Origin: Hydractinia symbiolongicarpus
Taxonomy: Eukaryota > Cnidaria > Hydrozoa > Anthoathecata > Hydractiniidae
Direction: 5' to 3'
DNA: 64,000 nucleotides
Assembly (NCBI RefSeq): GCF_029227915.1
Contig: NC_079881.1
Span: 12,563,501 to 12,627,500, forward strand
Numbering within the stretch: position 1 is the first letter of the stretch; every line of letters begins with the position of its first letter. Positions 47,878 through 57,243 of the stretch are shown here, one piece after another. The notes under the pieces are model-generated. The model was not told the origin of the DNA. It did not search any database and worked only from the letters and a program-made list of their open reading frames with translations. The position numbers and the translations under genes were made by a program.

Positions 47878-48613
47878 CTAATTCTTCCATCGACTCTGAA
47901 TGAACTCTGCTATGAGAACCAAATCATCTGCATACAATAACTCCCATGGACAACCTGTTCTGAACTCCATCGACAGCGCTTCTAAGACTAGAATAAACAA
48001 CAAAGGACTAAGTACAGAACCCTGATGTACACCAACATTTACACTAAATTCATCACTAAGTGAATTGATAATCCTGACACGACTTCTAGCATTGCTGTAC
48101 ATAGTTACTAGCCACTCATCCACACCTAATTTTCTCATAGCCCACCAAATAACTTTACGTGGCACTCTATCAAAAGCTTTCTCTAAATGTACAAAGGCAA
48201 AATAGAGATTCTTTCTCTTTCCTAAATACTTTTCCTGAAGCTGTCTGAGTAAAAATATTGCATCTGTAGTGCCACGCCCTGGAACAAAACCAAATTGCAT
48301 CTTATCTATATCAATTCTTTCTCTAAGTAACTTATCAATCACTCTTTCAATAACTTTCATTAATCAACCAACTTCAAACCTCTATAGTTACCCCTTTCTA
48401 ATGCATCACCCTTGCCCTTGAAACAATTCACTAACTCGACTGCCACTCACTCGGAATAGCACCATCCTTTATAATCTGGTTAGCAAGACTTGTAATAAGC
48501 TCAACTCCGATATATCCAGATGCTTTTACCATCTCTGCAACAATACCTGATACTCCTGCAGCCTTGCCAATCTTCAATTTCCTAATAGCCTCCACTACCC
48601 ATTCTGTCTTGAT
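47878..48613 (-). pseudogene. LINE reverse transcriptase domain, broken
   Basis: From 48613 down: EAIRKLKIGKAAGVSG (early RT motif), a stop near 48430 with a frameshift to GNYRGLKLVD and a stop at about 48360. The frame 48360-47878 follows with FGFVPGRGTTDAIF, EKAFDRVPR (motif A), HQGSVLSPLLF (motif B) and LLYADDLVLIAE (catalytic YADD). Just after this, about 11 extra bases relative to the copy at 58.8 kb shift the frame and end it. Confidence 0.85.
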
Positions 48614-49897
48614 CTACATAGCTGGCCTTTCTACAACATCATCATCAGACTTATCCTCGTCACAATCAAACTCAGTGTTAAGCAACCTCTGATAATGATT
48701 CTTCCAAGCTACCCTTTTCTCCTCCTCTGTGCTAACCAAAACACCTTCATCATTACGTATACACTTCTCACCTACAACATCTTGATTAGTCTTTTTCATT
48801 TGCTTTGCTATCTTGAATACCTCATTGCGTTGGTCTTCCCTTCTTAACACATCTGCAAATTTGTTTCTCTCTGCTTCTGATTCTGCCTTATACACTGCTG
48901 TACGAGCGCGACGCTTAGCTTCTAAGTAAATATTTTTACTACCACCTGACTTCCACTCTTTCCAAAGTTTCCTCTTTTCCTTTATACACTGGTCAACCTC
49001 ATTATTCCACCACCAGGTCTGTCTATGTCTAGCTGGTTCTTTCGTCCACCCACAGGTATCATCAGAAGCTTCTAGAAGACAATTCTTCAAAGTAGTCCAA
49101 GTACTTTCAACATTGTCACTATCACATTGACCATTGTGGGCTAACTGCTGAACTTTTGCACTAAATTGTCTTGCTACAATCTCTTCCTTCAGCTTCCAGA
49201 CTTTTCGACGGAGCCTGTACTTTCCCTTGGCTTCTTTAACACTCTTCAAGATAATCTCACAAACCAGCAACCTATGCTGGGAAACACACTCTTCCCCCGA
49301 TATAACTATCACGTCCTTCACCACTTTCCTGTCTGACTTTCTAACCAGGAAGTAATCTATCTGTGTCTTACAACCACCTGACTCATATGTTATCAGCCTA
49401 CTCTGTCTCTTGCTGAATGATGTGTTGCAAACCACCATGTCCGTTGCCATTCCAAACTCAAGCAATCTCTCCCCTTCCTTATTTCTGCTCCCAAATCCAT
49501 AGTCTCCATGCACACCTCTATAACCTTCAGATGACTTCCCAACATGACCATTAAAGTCGCCGCCCACCATGACAAGTTCAGTGTCTTCAAACTTTGATGT
49601 GACTGCTATTAACTCATCATAAAACTTATCTTTATCTTCCTCACTGAGTCCACACTGTGGAGCATAAACTGACAGAAAAGTGACAATCCTATTACCTATC
49701 AAAAACTTTATCACTATGATACGACTATTAACATGCATAACATCTATTACTTTTTCTACCCACTTCTCTGCAACGAATATGCCAACTCCTCCATATCCAT
49801 CACTATTACCAATCCAAAAAAGCTTATACCTTGCCCTCCTTATTATTTGAATTGTGGATAGAATTTGCATCAATTTACAAGACAAAATTCGTATCAA
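48614..49897 (-). pseudogene. LINE ORF, APE-type endonuclease domain and RT linker
   Basis: Frame of 427 codons without a proper start. GYGGVGIFVAEKW, then VYAPQCG, GGDFNGHVG, CNTSF, IDYFLVR and the final SQHRLL motif (where the usual H is near the C-terminal end) define an apurinic-like endonuclease. Such enzymes nick the target for reverse transcription. A Trp/Lys-rich region (WWNNEVDQCIKEKRKLWKEW) leads to the RT. It ends in a TAG at 48614-48616 before the RT. Confidence 0.85.
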
Positions 49898-52033
49898 GGA
49901 ATTCAGAATGCTAATGTAAATGTGTAATTTAGCTATTGTTTAAAAATACAGGTTATTAATAATAATTGTAAATTTAATTTTGAAATTCAGGACATTTAAA
50001 AATTTGCTCATGTTTTTTGACTTTAAGACCCATACTTTAAATAGTGGACTGAAATTGATTTTATAAATAGCTGTCTGTTTTGATTATTCATTTTTTATTA
50101 TAATTGATTAGCTTTGACAATTTGACCAAATTGGCCTCGAGGTTCAATTTATCCGTAAGTGCCTATAAGATAGATCATTTAAAAAATATAACGAGAAAGA
50201 AAAATTCGTCTCGATTTAAGAAAAATATATATACTTTTTTGGTATAATTCTGGATGTTGATTTCAACCTGATTTGACAAAAAAAGACATGTTTACACTGA
50301 TGTTTTCACTGAATAACTTGCAAAAAACAGACCTGCAAAAGGTCCGTGCTAAAACATTTTACAGTGCTGAAATACGTAAATTAGCGAATGCTTCTGGGAC
50401 TCCAATCGTATGTCAAGCTTCGTTCACCTATTTATCCAAGGAGGTAAATATTCTGTATGGCAACTAATAAGAATGCTTTGCAGAGAGTTTTTGTGAAATA
50501 AACTTTTATTTGACCTACAAGATTGTGCTAGGATAACAACACATGCTTGTTCACATTCGTGTTTGCCAATAATTTACCTGAAGGCTTCTGAGCAGATATC
50601 CGAGCAATTAGAGGCTATAATGAAAAAAAGATAAATTTAGATGTAAAGTACATATACAGCTTAATGTTTTAAAGGTAGGAAGCTTTACAGAAGATTCTTA
50701 AGTTATTAACTTAATGATAACTTAATAATAAGTTTATTGTGTTAAATAATAATATATATTTCTTGTTCAGAAAAATTTAATGCATCTCAGTTGTGTAAGA
50801 CTGGGCAGAAAAAGCATGAACTTTATCAATGTGCATAAATGGTTTTGTTCTTGACTTGACTGTTTTTTGTTAGTACATTTGGTGAAACACGACGTGTGAT
50901 TACAAACCAACTGGTGTTACTTGTGATTGTTTGCAAATGTTGTCTTTTCTTAATACAGGTAAGTTTATAATTGAAAAGTAAAAGGATGAATACGCACAAT
51001 CTCGCCACTATCACCGTGTCTTGTACCACTGAAACAAAAATGCGAACATTTAAAATACATATTGCAAATGTTTACGTAAAGTATCAAAAATTTAATAACA
51101 ACATTATGGAGATTTAGAATCATTAGGGTTAAATTCCCAGGCTACTTGTCCAAACACTCATTCATATTTGAAATAAAAAAGATAAGTCCAGATTAAATAA
51201 GGAAGAAATACAAAGTTCACACTGAAAATATGTAACACATTAATAAGGAAATTTAAGGGAACTTAAAACTGTGTCTGTCCCTTCCATAATTAACTGGCAG
51301 GCATAAAAATAAGGAGTCCCAAAAACATTCAGAGTTTACCAGTAATAGTCTTATATACCTTGGACATAAATTGAGTAGCTTGATAAACTACCTGACCGTA
51401 TAATATGCACTCATTCCCTGCCGTTTTTAGGCCATAAACAACTTAAAAGAAAAGGATAAATCACAGAAACTGAAACAAATATTCTTGCCTTCAATTTCTG
51501 TAAGTAGAAAAAGTTATTACCCATAACAAGAAGAAGACTTGCTCAAGCATTTTTAAATGTCACTCAGGTTTTTAAATGATACAGGAAGCAAAGAAATTTG
51601 ACTAATTTTTAACATCTGCAATTGAGATTGAATCTATTTTATAAATACCCATATACGTCTGTCTGTCTGTATGTCAGTCACGCAAAATGGTAATGACAGT
51701 ACAGAAACACACAAAATGCTGTAAAATTTATCCACAAACCACCGACTAGTTCTGAAATATTATACTTTAAAAAACTTAACATATTGCAAGTTTTGCAAAT
51801 TACTTTCTAGAATAATGCACAAAATGGCCATCTTAATAAAATATAAATATTTTTTACCTTGCAGCATTATTAAATGAAAATGGGGCTTCTACCATTTTAA
51901 TCTTTCCAGTGTCTGCCTCACTAACCATTGGAAGTAGCATGTAAAAGAGCACTAAAATATAACTAGTGAGGTTTTATCTTACTTAAAGTTAATTGAATAA
52001 AGATGTAAAAAAGGGTATTTAAACCTACATTTT
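49898..52033. other. No recognised gene
   Basis: A 64-codon plus frame at 50273-50467 (KVRAKTFYSAEIRKL, QASFTYLSKE) ends next to AGGAG-GTAAAT, a fair splice donor, so it could be an exon; I do not recognise it. CGTCTGTCTGTCTGTATGTC near 51656 resembles the CTGTCTGTCTC end motif of the 10.7 kb repeat. Confidence 0.3.
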
Positions 52034-52063
52034 TAAAACAAAAATTTATTTCAGATCATATTA

Positions 52064-52092
52064 CAGTGCCGATCGCGAGTAAAGCTACACAT
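52064..52092 (+). repeat. Left terminal inverted repeat of the Tc1/BEN element
   Basis: 29 bases identical to the complement of 56326-56354, beginning CAGTGCCGATCGCG. Imperfect similarity continues about 20 bases more (GAGAGTAAGAGTA against GAGAGTACGAGTG). Confidence 0.93.
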
Positions 52093-52290
52093 TTTCGAGA
52101 GTAAGAGTACAAAAATAAAACAGTGAGAGTGCGAGTAATTCACTCCCGAGTACAACGCGAGTACAACTAAAATGATATTACTCGCATTTTTGTTAATCAT
52201 ACTCTCAATGATTAATTATATTTTTACTCGCAAGTGTACTCACATAAGTACAGTTTTTAAAGTCAAAGTAATACGCGCGTGAACACATTT

Positions 52291-52536
52291 AATTTTTTTG
52301 CGAGAGATATTAAATTGTAAACGTTAAAAAAATCAAGTTAAAAAAATTAAACTTTTTTTGCGAGAGATAATAAATTGTAAACTTTAAAAAAATTAGGTTA
52401 AAAAAATTAAACTTTTTTTGCGAGAGATATTAAATTGTAAACTTTAAAAAAAATTAAGTTAAAAAAATTAAACTTTTCTTGCGAGAGATATTATATTGTA
52501 AACTTTAAAAAAATTAAGTTAAAAAAATTAAACTTT
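52291..52536. repeat. Four-copy 60-bp tandem repeat in the left end of the Tc1/BEN element
   Basis: GCGAGAGATAtTAAATTGTAAAC recurs with 60-61 base spacing (CGAGAGATA at 52301, 52361, 52421, 52482), each followed by A/T runs and AAGTTAAAAAAATTAAAC. Confidence 0.88.
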
Positions 52537-52836
52537 AATTTTAAATAGTGAAAAAGACTGTGTTGTTTAGAAAGTAAAACAAATTTATTGTGGCATAAAA
52601 AAACTGAGAGTAAGAGATTACATGTTTTTTTTTAATTTTTTTTTTGCCTATTAATAAAAAGTCTGTGCCCAGAACTACGTTTCAATATCATCAAAAACAT
52701 TGAGGATAAAAAGAGAAAAAACAAACAACAACAAAAGTATAGTAAAAAATGTATTAGTTGTTAAAATGAAAGTATATATACAAATAACTTTTACCGTTCA
52801 GTTTGAATGTTCAGTTTTATTACATAAAGTAGTTTT

Positions 52837-53763
52837 TTAAAAACCAGATGCCTTTCCGTTTCTTTCAATGACTTTCGGAATTACCTTGCGTAAGTGTGAA
52901 ATATACTTTCGGCATTTTTCTGGCGTCACAGCCGACCATATTTCCGAAATTGCATTTACCAATTCTTCTTTCGTGTGCGGTTTATAATCATTTCGAATTT
53001 TTTCCTTCATTTCATGCCAAAAGTTTTCTATAGGGTTCATGTCTGGTGATTCAGGCGGGGTTTTCCACCAGTTTATTTGATTTTCCTGCATCACTTGCGA
53101 CGCTTTCAAACTGCTGTGTTTGGGGTCGTTATCTTGCATAAACCTATGCCCATCTGGAAATACATCGGAAATAAACGGTTTCAACGTATTTTTTAAAATT
53201 TCTTCAGAGTAGAACTCTTTGTCCATTATGCCGTGAAAAATTAAAATTGGAGATGCGCCACGTTTTGATATGCATCCCCAAACGTTAAGTTTAAAAGGAT
53301 GTTTTGGTTTTCCTTTTAATTTTGCTGGCTCCCACCAGCGATGAAAAGATACCTTTCCGTTCCAGTCCATTTGAATGCAACTCTCGTCTGTCCATAAAAC
53401 ATTGCCGAAATCATCTTCCATTGCTTGTACTTTTTTAGCGAAGATAAGCCTTTTTTGACGATTTACTTCCCTTACAAGTTGACAGTACTTTGTCCCAGTG
53501 GAGTACCAACCGAGACCACGTCTTAATCTTTTGATTTTACTTGTAGAAAAGCTAACATTAAATTGCTGAAGCAAAAGTTGTCCAAGCTTGTTAGCAGTGA
53601 GTTCGTCGTTTTTCTCCATGCAGGTGTCGATAAAATCGAGAATGGGGTTTGTAACATTTATTGGTGACTTCGGTTTCCTTGGAAGATTTGCGATAGAATG
53701 ATGCTTGGCCCACTTTTGAAAAAGACGATATATCGCTGACCTTCCAACATTATAACATTTCAT
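52837..53763 (-). CDS. Tc1/mariner-type DD34E transposase
   Basis: 308-codon uninterrupted frame. The N-terminal 90 residues have helix-turn-helix character (VGRSAIYRLFQKW; LGQLLLQQFNVSFSTSKIKRLRRGLGW). Catalytic residues are D126 (WTDES), D211 (MQDNDPKH) and E246 (SPDMNPIENFW), with exactly 34 residues between the last two, i.e. DD34E. It should cut at the inverted ends and insert at TA. It is about 30 residues shorter than typical Tc1 transposases at the N-terminus; a TGA stands directly before the ATG, so part of the first DNA-binding helix group may be lost or in another exon. AATAAA lies on this strand at 52816-52821, just after the stop. It is divergent from the BEN gene. Confidence 0.93.
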   Translation of the reverse strand: MKCYNVGRSAIYRLFQKWAKHHSIANLPRKPKSPINVTNPILDFIDTCMEKNDELTANKLGQLLLQQFNVSFSTSKIKRLRRGLGWYSTGTKYCQLVREVNRQKRLIFAKKVQAMEDDFGNVLWTDESCIQMDWNGKVSFHRWWEPAKLKGKPKHPFKLNVWGCISKRGASPILIFHGIMDKEFYSEEILKNTLKPFISDVFPDGHRFMQDNDPKHSSLKASQVMQENQINWWKTPPESPDMNPIENFWHEMKEKIRNDYKPHTKEELVNAISEIWSAVTPEKCRKYISHLRKVIPKVIERNGKASGF

Positions 53764-54120
53764 TCATCATTTAATAACCTTTGTTTTTGTACTCCCGAGT
53801 ATAGTAAGAGTATAAAACAAAGCAGGTAATTAAATTTCTATTATAATGACTTGTTTTTGCACTCCCGAGTACAATGAGAGTAGGAAATAAAAAAAAGCCG
53901 AACATTTCATTCATCATTTAATAACCTTTGTTTTTGTACTCCCGAGTATAGTTAGAGTGAGAAATAAAAAAGCTGAAAATCAAATTCCTTATTTAATGAC
54001 TCTGTTTTTGCACTCCCGAGTACAATGAGAGTAAGAAATGAAAAAAGCCGAAAACTAGCTATAAAAGAGTTTGCTTCTTTAGGAATTCATTTTAAGTGTC
54101 TTCATTTATCTGAGTTCACT
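53764..54120. promoter_or_regulatory. Shared divergent upstream region with four ACTCCCGAGTA motifs
   Basis: Lies between the transposase start and the BEN gene start. ACTCCCGAGTA occurs at 53791, 53861, 53938 and 54012, each preceded by TTTTTGY and followed by a GAGAGTA/TAGAGTG block. Spacing is 70-77 bases, forming a roughly 150-base unit present twice. TACTC and GAGTA are palindromic arms around CC. A fifth exact copy is at 52142 in the left end. Likely a bidirectional promoter; binding by an element protein is inferred. Confidence 0.6.
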
Positions 54121-55651
54121 ATGGCATCATCATTTTTCAGTCAAACAAGAGTTAAAACATACAAATATGCATGCGTCTTCTTCGATGAAGATAAATGTAT
54201 TGGTTCTGTCAAAACTAAAGATATTGTAAATAGGGAAGAAAAGTTACTGAGCGTTGACGACAATGTATTTGTGCGATGGGGTAGCGGAAAGAATGTACAA
54301 AATCACAAAGCTACAATTTTATTTCTAAACAGTAAGTATAGTTTTGTAAACGACCTAAAGAAAAACAGAGGCTAAGTTAAATTTTTACTGTTAGTAATAA
54401 TGATTTTTTTCTTTCTTTTTAGATGAATGGTCAAATTGCACACAGTTTGAAAGAGATTGGTTGAACAACGAGAAAACATTTATCATCGAAGAGGTCGGAG
54501 AAAAAAAAAAAGAAGAAAAAATAAAAAACATTAAAAACAATAAAAAACGGACAACAGGCGAAACATTAGTAAAACCTCAGAAGAAGTTCGTCAAAAAGGA
54601 TGTTAGTTTATAAAAAATTTGTCGTAAGAATCAGCACAGAAATTTTATTCTTTATCTAATTTATGTATTATAAACTTCTTTTTAGAGTGCAGCTGTTGAT
54701 AAAAGACAACCTTCATTAGTAGAAATAAATTACAAAGTCCCACAACTAAATTACCAAGTTGATTTTAGTGATGTTTTACGAGAACCGCGGAAGGCACAAA
54801 ATGGTAAAGTAGAAAACACCGCCGAAGAACCGCCAAAGGATAAAGTGGAAAACACCGCCGAAGAAACGCCGAAGACGCAAAACGATGAAGTTGAAAACAC
54901 ATTCTCCTTTCTAAAGTTATTGGTTTCACCTGGAAAACCACTGCCATCATTTTCGCCACCTACTTCGACACTATCCACTTCTATTCTTCCCGACCTACCT
55001 TTTTCTCCGCCTTCACCAGCCAGACCTCTGCAATCAACACCTGCCGTTAGAACAACACTTTTTCCGAATTATCCCGAGCAAACAAAGCAGTGCACGTGCG
55101 ATTGTGCTGCTATGCGACAAATCATTGAAAGACTAGAAAAGCGACTAGCTGCGTTGGAAGGGAATGCAATTGCCTTATCCGCAAACTTTATCGACGACAG
55201 TGACGAAGCATTACCTTCAGTCCAGGGGTTGTCTCCACTAAAGGCGATGCAGAGGACGAATATTGATGATGACGATTTTCAAATAAATGAAAGATTAAAT
55301 AGAAAAAAATACAAGGTGGACACAGCTCCTACTATAGAAATTCCGACCGAATTCTGGCCGATAGCCAATGAAGTGAGACAAGGGGCGACATCTTTCAAAA
55401 ACTTTAGCTATCTGTTGCTGGCTAAATTATTTGACCACAAGGAGCTTGTAGGAAGAAATTGTCGAGGAGTTAAAAAACCTGCGATTGATGGCTACAAACA
55501 AGATATTGTTAAAGCTTTTTGTTGGAAGTTTTATCCAACCAACATGGCTGCACCGGGTGCATGGAGGGACTGTCAACGTGCAATTGATGAATTTATACGA
55601 CGTAGCAACAGAACAAAGAAAAATTATAAATCATGCATGTTGCAGTCATAA
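54121..55651 (+). CDS. BEN-domain protein of the Tc1/mariner element (three exons)
   Basis: Exons 54121-54331, 54423-54601 and 54686-55651 join in phase through introns of 91 and 84 bases (GTAAGT...TTTTTAG and GTTAGT...TTTTTAG), giving 451 residues. I prefer the ATG at 54121 (MASSFFSQ) to the one at 54025, since the latter lies within the promoter repeat. Residues 1-90 hold a compact domain (YKYACVFFDED, VFVRWGSGKN) like the N-terminal part of several BEN proteins. Basic Lys-rich exon 2; duplicated KVENTAEE repeat (about 171-195); Pro/Ser-rich linker; a cysteine cluster CTCDC and coiled coil (about 266-290); BEN domain at about 350-440 (LLLAKLFDHKEL, IDGYKQDIVKAF, WRDCQRAIDEFIRR). BEN domains bind DNA or chromatin proteins; a role in binding this element's motifs is inferred. 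Confidence 0.85.
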
Positions 55652-56325
55652 AACTCTTTCAGTTAATAACTTTTTTGTAAATATTTTTTTAGATGTAAAT
55701 ATTTTTTATTTTTAGATTTTTTTAAAAAAATATATCATTAAACATTAAACTGTTTTTTTTTATAAAAAAAATCCCTCACGTTATTTTGTTGCTTCGATCT
55801 TTAAACATCCCAACAAAAACAAAAAGATAACAAGCTTAGTGACGTCCTGTTTCTACGGCGATATTTTAAAATTATACAGATTGTTGTCTGAGTTATAAAG
55901 CAATGTTTGTTGAAAAATATTCAGAAAGCAAAGTCTGCATGTGGCAATTGATCACCATAACTATAATTAGATATCATTCTGACTCTGTGTTTGCGAAAGA
56001 ACATGCTGGAAGTGATTTCACATAACGAAAGTAGCGAAAGCATTTAAAGAAGAGACACAAAAGTTGAACTTAAAAATTTATTTTTTAATTATAAACTAAA
56101 TTAAAAAAAAATTAAATGGTGAATTAAAATTAATGTCTTATGTTTTTCTTTAATATAACTCGCGAGTAACATGATATATTTTTTTAAAGATTTACTCGCG
56201 GGTAGTTTAATTATTGCGTACTCGCGTTATTAAAAAGATTACTCTCGTTTATTTTACTCGCACTCGCATTGTACTCTCACTCTGAACTATTTTACTCGCA
56301 TTTATTTGCACTCGTACTCTCAAAG
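55652..56325. other. Right subterminal region of the Tc1/BEN element
   Basis: AT-rich, with a cluster of GCGAGTA/TACTCGC motifs from about 56158 to 56325, including ACTCGCGAGT at about 56159-56168. No gene. Confidence 0.6.
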
Positions 56326-56354
56326 ATGTGTAGCTTTACTCGCGATCGGCACTG
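56326..56354 (-). repeat. Right terminal inverted repeat of the Tc1/BEN element
   Basis: Exact complement of 52064-52092, ending CGATCGGCACTG, then TA. Confidence 0.93.
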
Positions 56355-56356
56355 TA

Positions 56357-56804
56357 TATTCGACTAAAATATAAAAATATATAAAAATAAGCTTTTCGTA
56401 GCATATCACTACACATCATCAGGTAAAATGAATTACCAAAAAACTGTATATTATGATAATATGCACTAAAAGTTAAAAACGTGTCCAAAAAACTAATTAA
56501 GTCTTTTTTTTCATAAATTATGTATAACCTTTTAAACACAATCTGTTCATTCAGAACTGGTTTCAAAGATCTAATAGAAAATGCTTTAAGTATCTTTCGT
56601 TTAAAGCAATTAATAGGAGCGTTAGTTAACACTTTCCAAACAAAGGAGTGTCCATCATTAATTGTGATGTGCTGAGCAGGCTCAGACATTTTATCGTGTT
56701 CAGACCATCTTATATTTGCATTTTGTATTGTCACACCGATGTAATTTGCACCACATGAACAGGTGCCTTTGTAAATCACACATGATCTGTGTTGAACTTT
56801 ATCC
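56357..56804 (-). pseudogene. PLE C-terminal GIY-YIG endonuclease region
   Basis: Minus frame from about 56779: VIYKGTCSCGANYIGVT, then IRWSEHDKM and HSFVWKVL, FKRKILKAFSIRS and LNEQI. The arrangement IY-...CSCGANYIG-...-R-...H fits the GIY-YIG nuclease found at the C-terminus of Penelope and related elements, which nicks target DNA. The reading frame upstream continues beyond the MITE at 57244. The tail after LNEQI is 3' noncoding. Confidence 0.8.
56391..56423 (-). ncRNA. Hammerhead-ribozyme-like core in the PLE 3' region (weak)
   Basis: Minus strand reads ACCTGATGA, three bases, then GTAG-loop-CTAC followed by GAAA. CTGATGA-stem II-GAAA is the hammerhead core, and such ribozymes are known from PLEs. 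The three extra bases before the stem and the unclear stem III and cleavage site make this weak. The second PLE copy (60222-60250) has the same stem but AAAA instead of GAAA. Confidence 0.3.
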
Positions 56805-57243
56805 TTTAAAGGTTACCTCCCGTGAAAAATCAAGTTGAGCTCATATGAAAGAGCTTGAAAGGTTTTCTAGGAATTTGAATAATTTTTTTAAAATTCTTGA
56901 TTGGTTCTTTAGAATTTGGACTAAGAAGATTCACTAATTATGCATGATATCATGAGTATGCTCTGCAAGGGTGTTAATTTAATATTTTTGAAAAGCCATA
57001 TAGAGTTAAAAATGTTTTCTGACGGGTTTTGAACATTTTACATAATTTTTTTTTATTTAATTACCATAATTATGCTCAATGCATACTCATGACGTCACAA
57101 TTTTGCATAATTATTGCTACTTTTAAGACAAATTTCTCGAGAACGGATAAAGATTTTTCAAAAAAATAAAAAGATTTCTAGACAACTTTCAAAGATCTTT
57201 TATATGAGCTCAACACGATTTTTAGCGGGAGGTAACCTTTAAA
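56805..57243. mobile_element. 439-bp MITE inserted in the PLE
   Basis: Ends TTTAAAGGTTACCTCCCG and CGGGAGGTAACCTTTAAA are inverted; similarity extends about 65 bases (GTTGAGCTCATAT in both). The likely target is TTAA or TTTAAA, as for piggyBac or Kolobok derivatives. It interrupts the PLE coding region, which resumes on each side. No coding capacity. Confidence 0.82.

Larger units (their letters stand above)
46931..49897 (-). mobile_element. RTE-like non-LTR retrotransposon (LINE), 5'-truncated, minus strand
   Basis: Endonuclease, reverse transcriptase, a PHD-like zinc finger and a C-terminal basic domain follow each other on the minus strand. The 3' end is a short (ATG)n repeat (46931-46946 on plus as CAT repeats), common for RTE-type LINEs. 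The endonuclease N-terminus is missing, so the copy is 5'-truncated near 49860-49900. A second copy of the 3' half lies at 58347-59820 and is very similar, implying recent activity. Confidence 0.88.
52064..56354. mobile_element. Tc1/mariner-type element with transposase and BEN-domain gene (4291 bp)
   Basis: The ends are CAGTGCCGATCGCG...CGCGATCGGCACTG: the first 29 bases are identical in inverted orientation, then similarity degrades. The element is flanked by TA (52062-52063 and 56355-56356), the Tc1/mariner target duplication. The interior holds a DD34E transposase on minus and a three-exon BEN-domain gene on plus, divergent from a shared upstream region. Both ends carry many GAGTA/GCGAGTA motifs. 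Neither gene has an obvious internal stop. Most Tc1/mariner elements are 1.3-2.4 kb with one gene, so this is unusually large and complex. Confidence 0.9.

Noticed and set aside
54025-54120. Upstream ATG at 54025 as the BEN gene start
   Set aside because: It lies within the repeated promoter block, whose other copy at about 53874 is not coding; ATG 54121 is a better start.
54751-54978. Minus-strand frames opposite BEN exon 3
   Set aside because: Shadows of the KVENTAEE repeat and Pro-rich linker.
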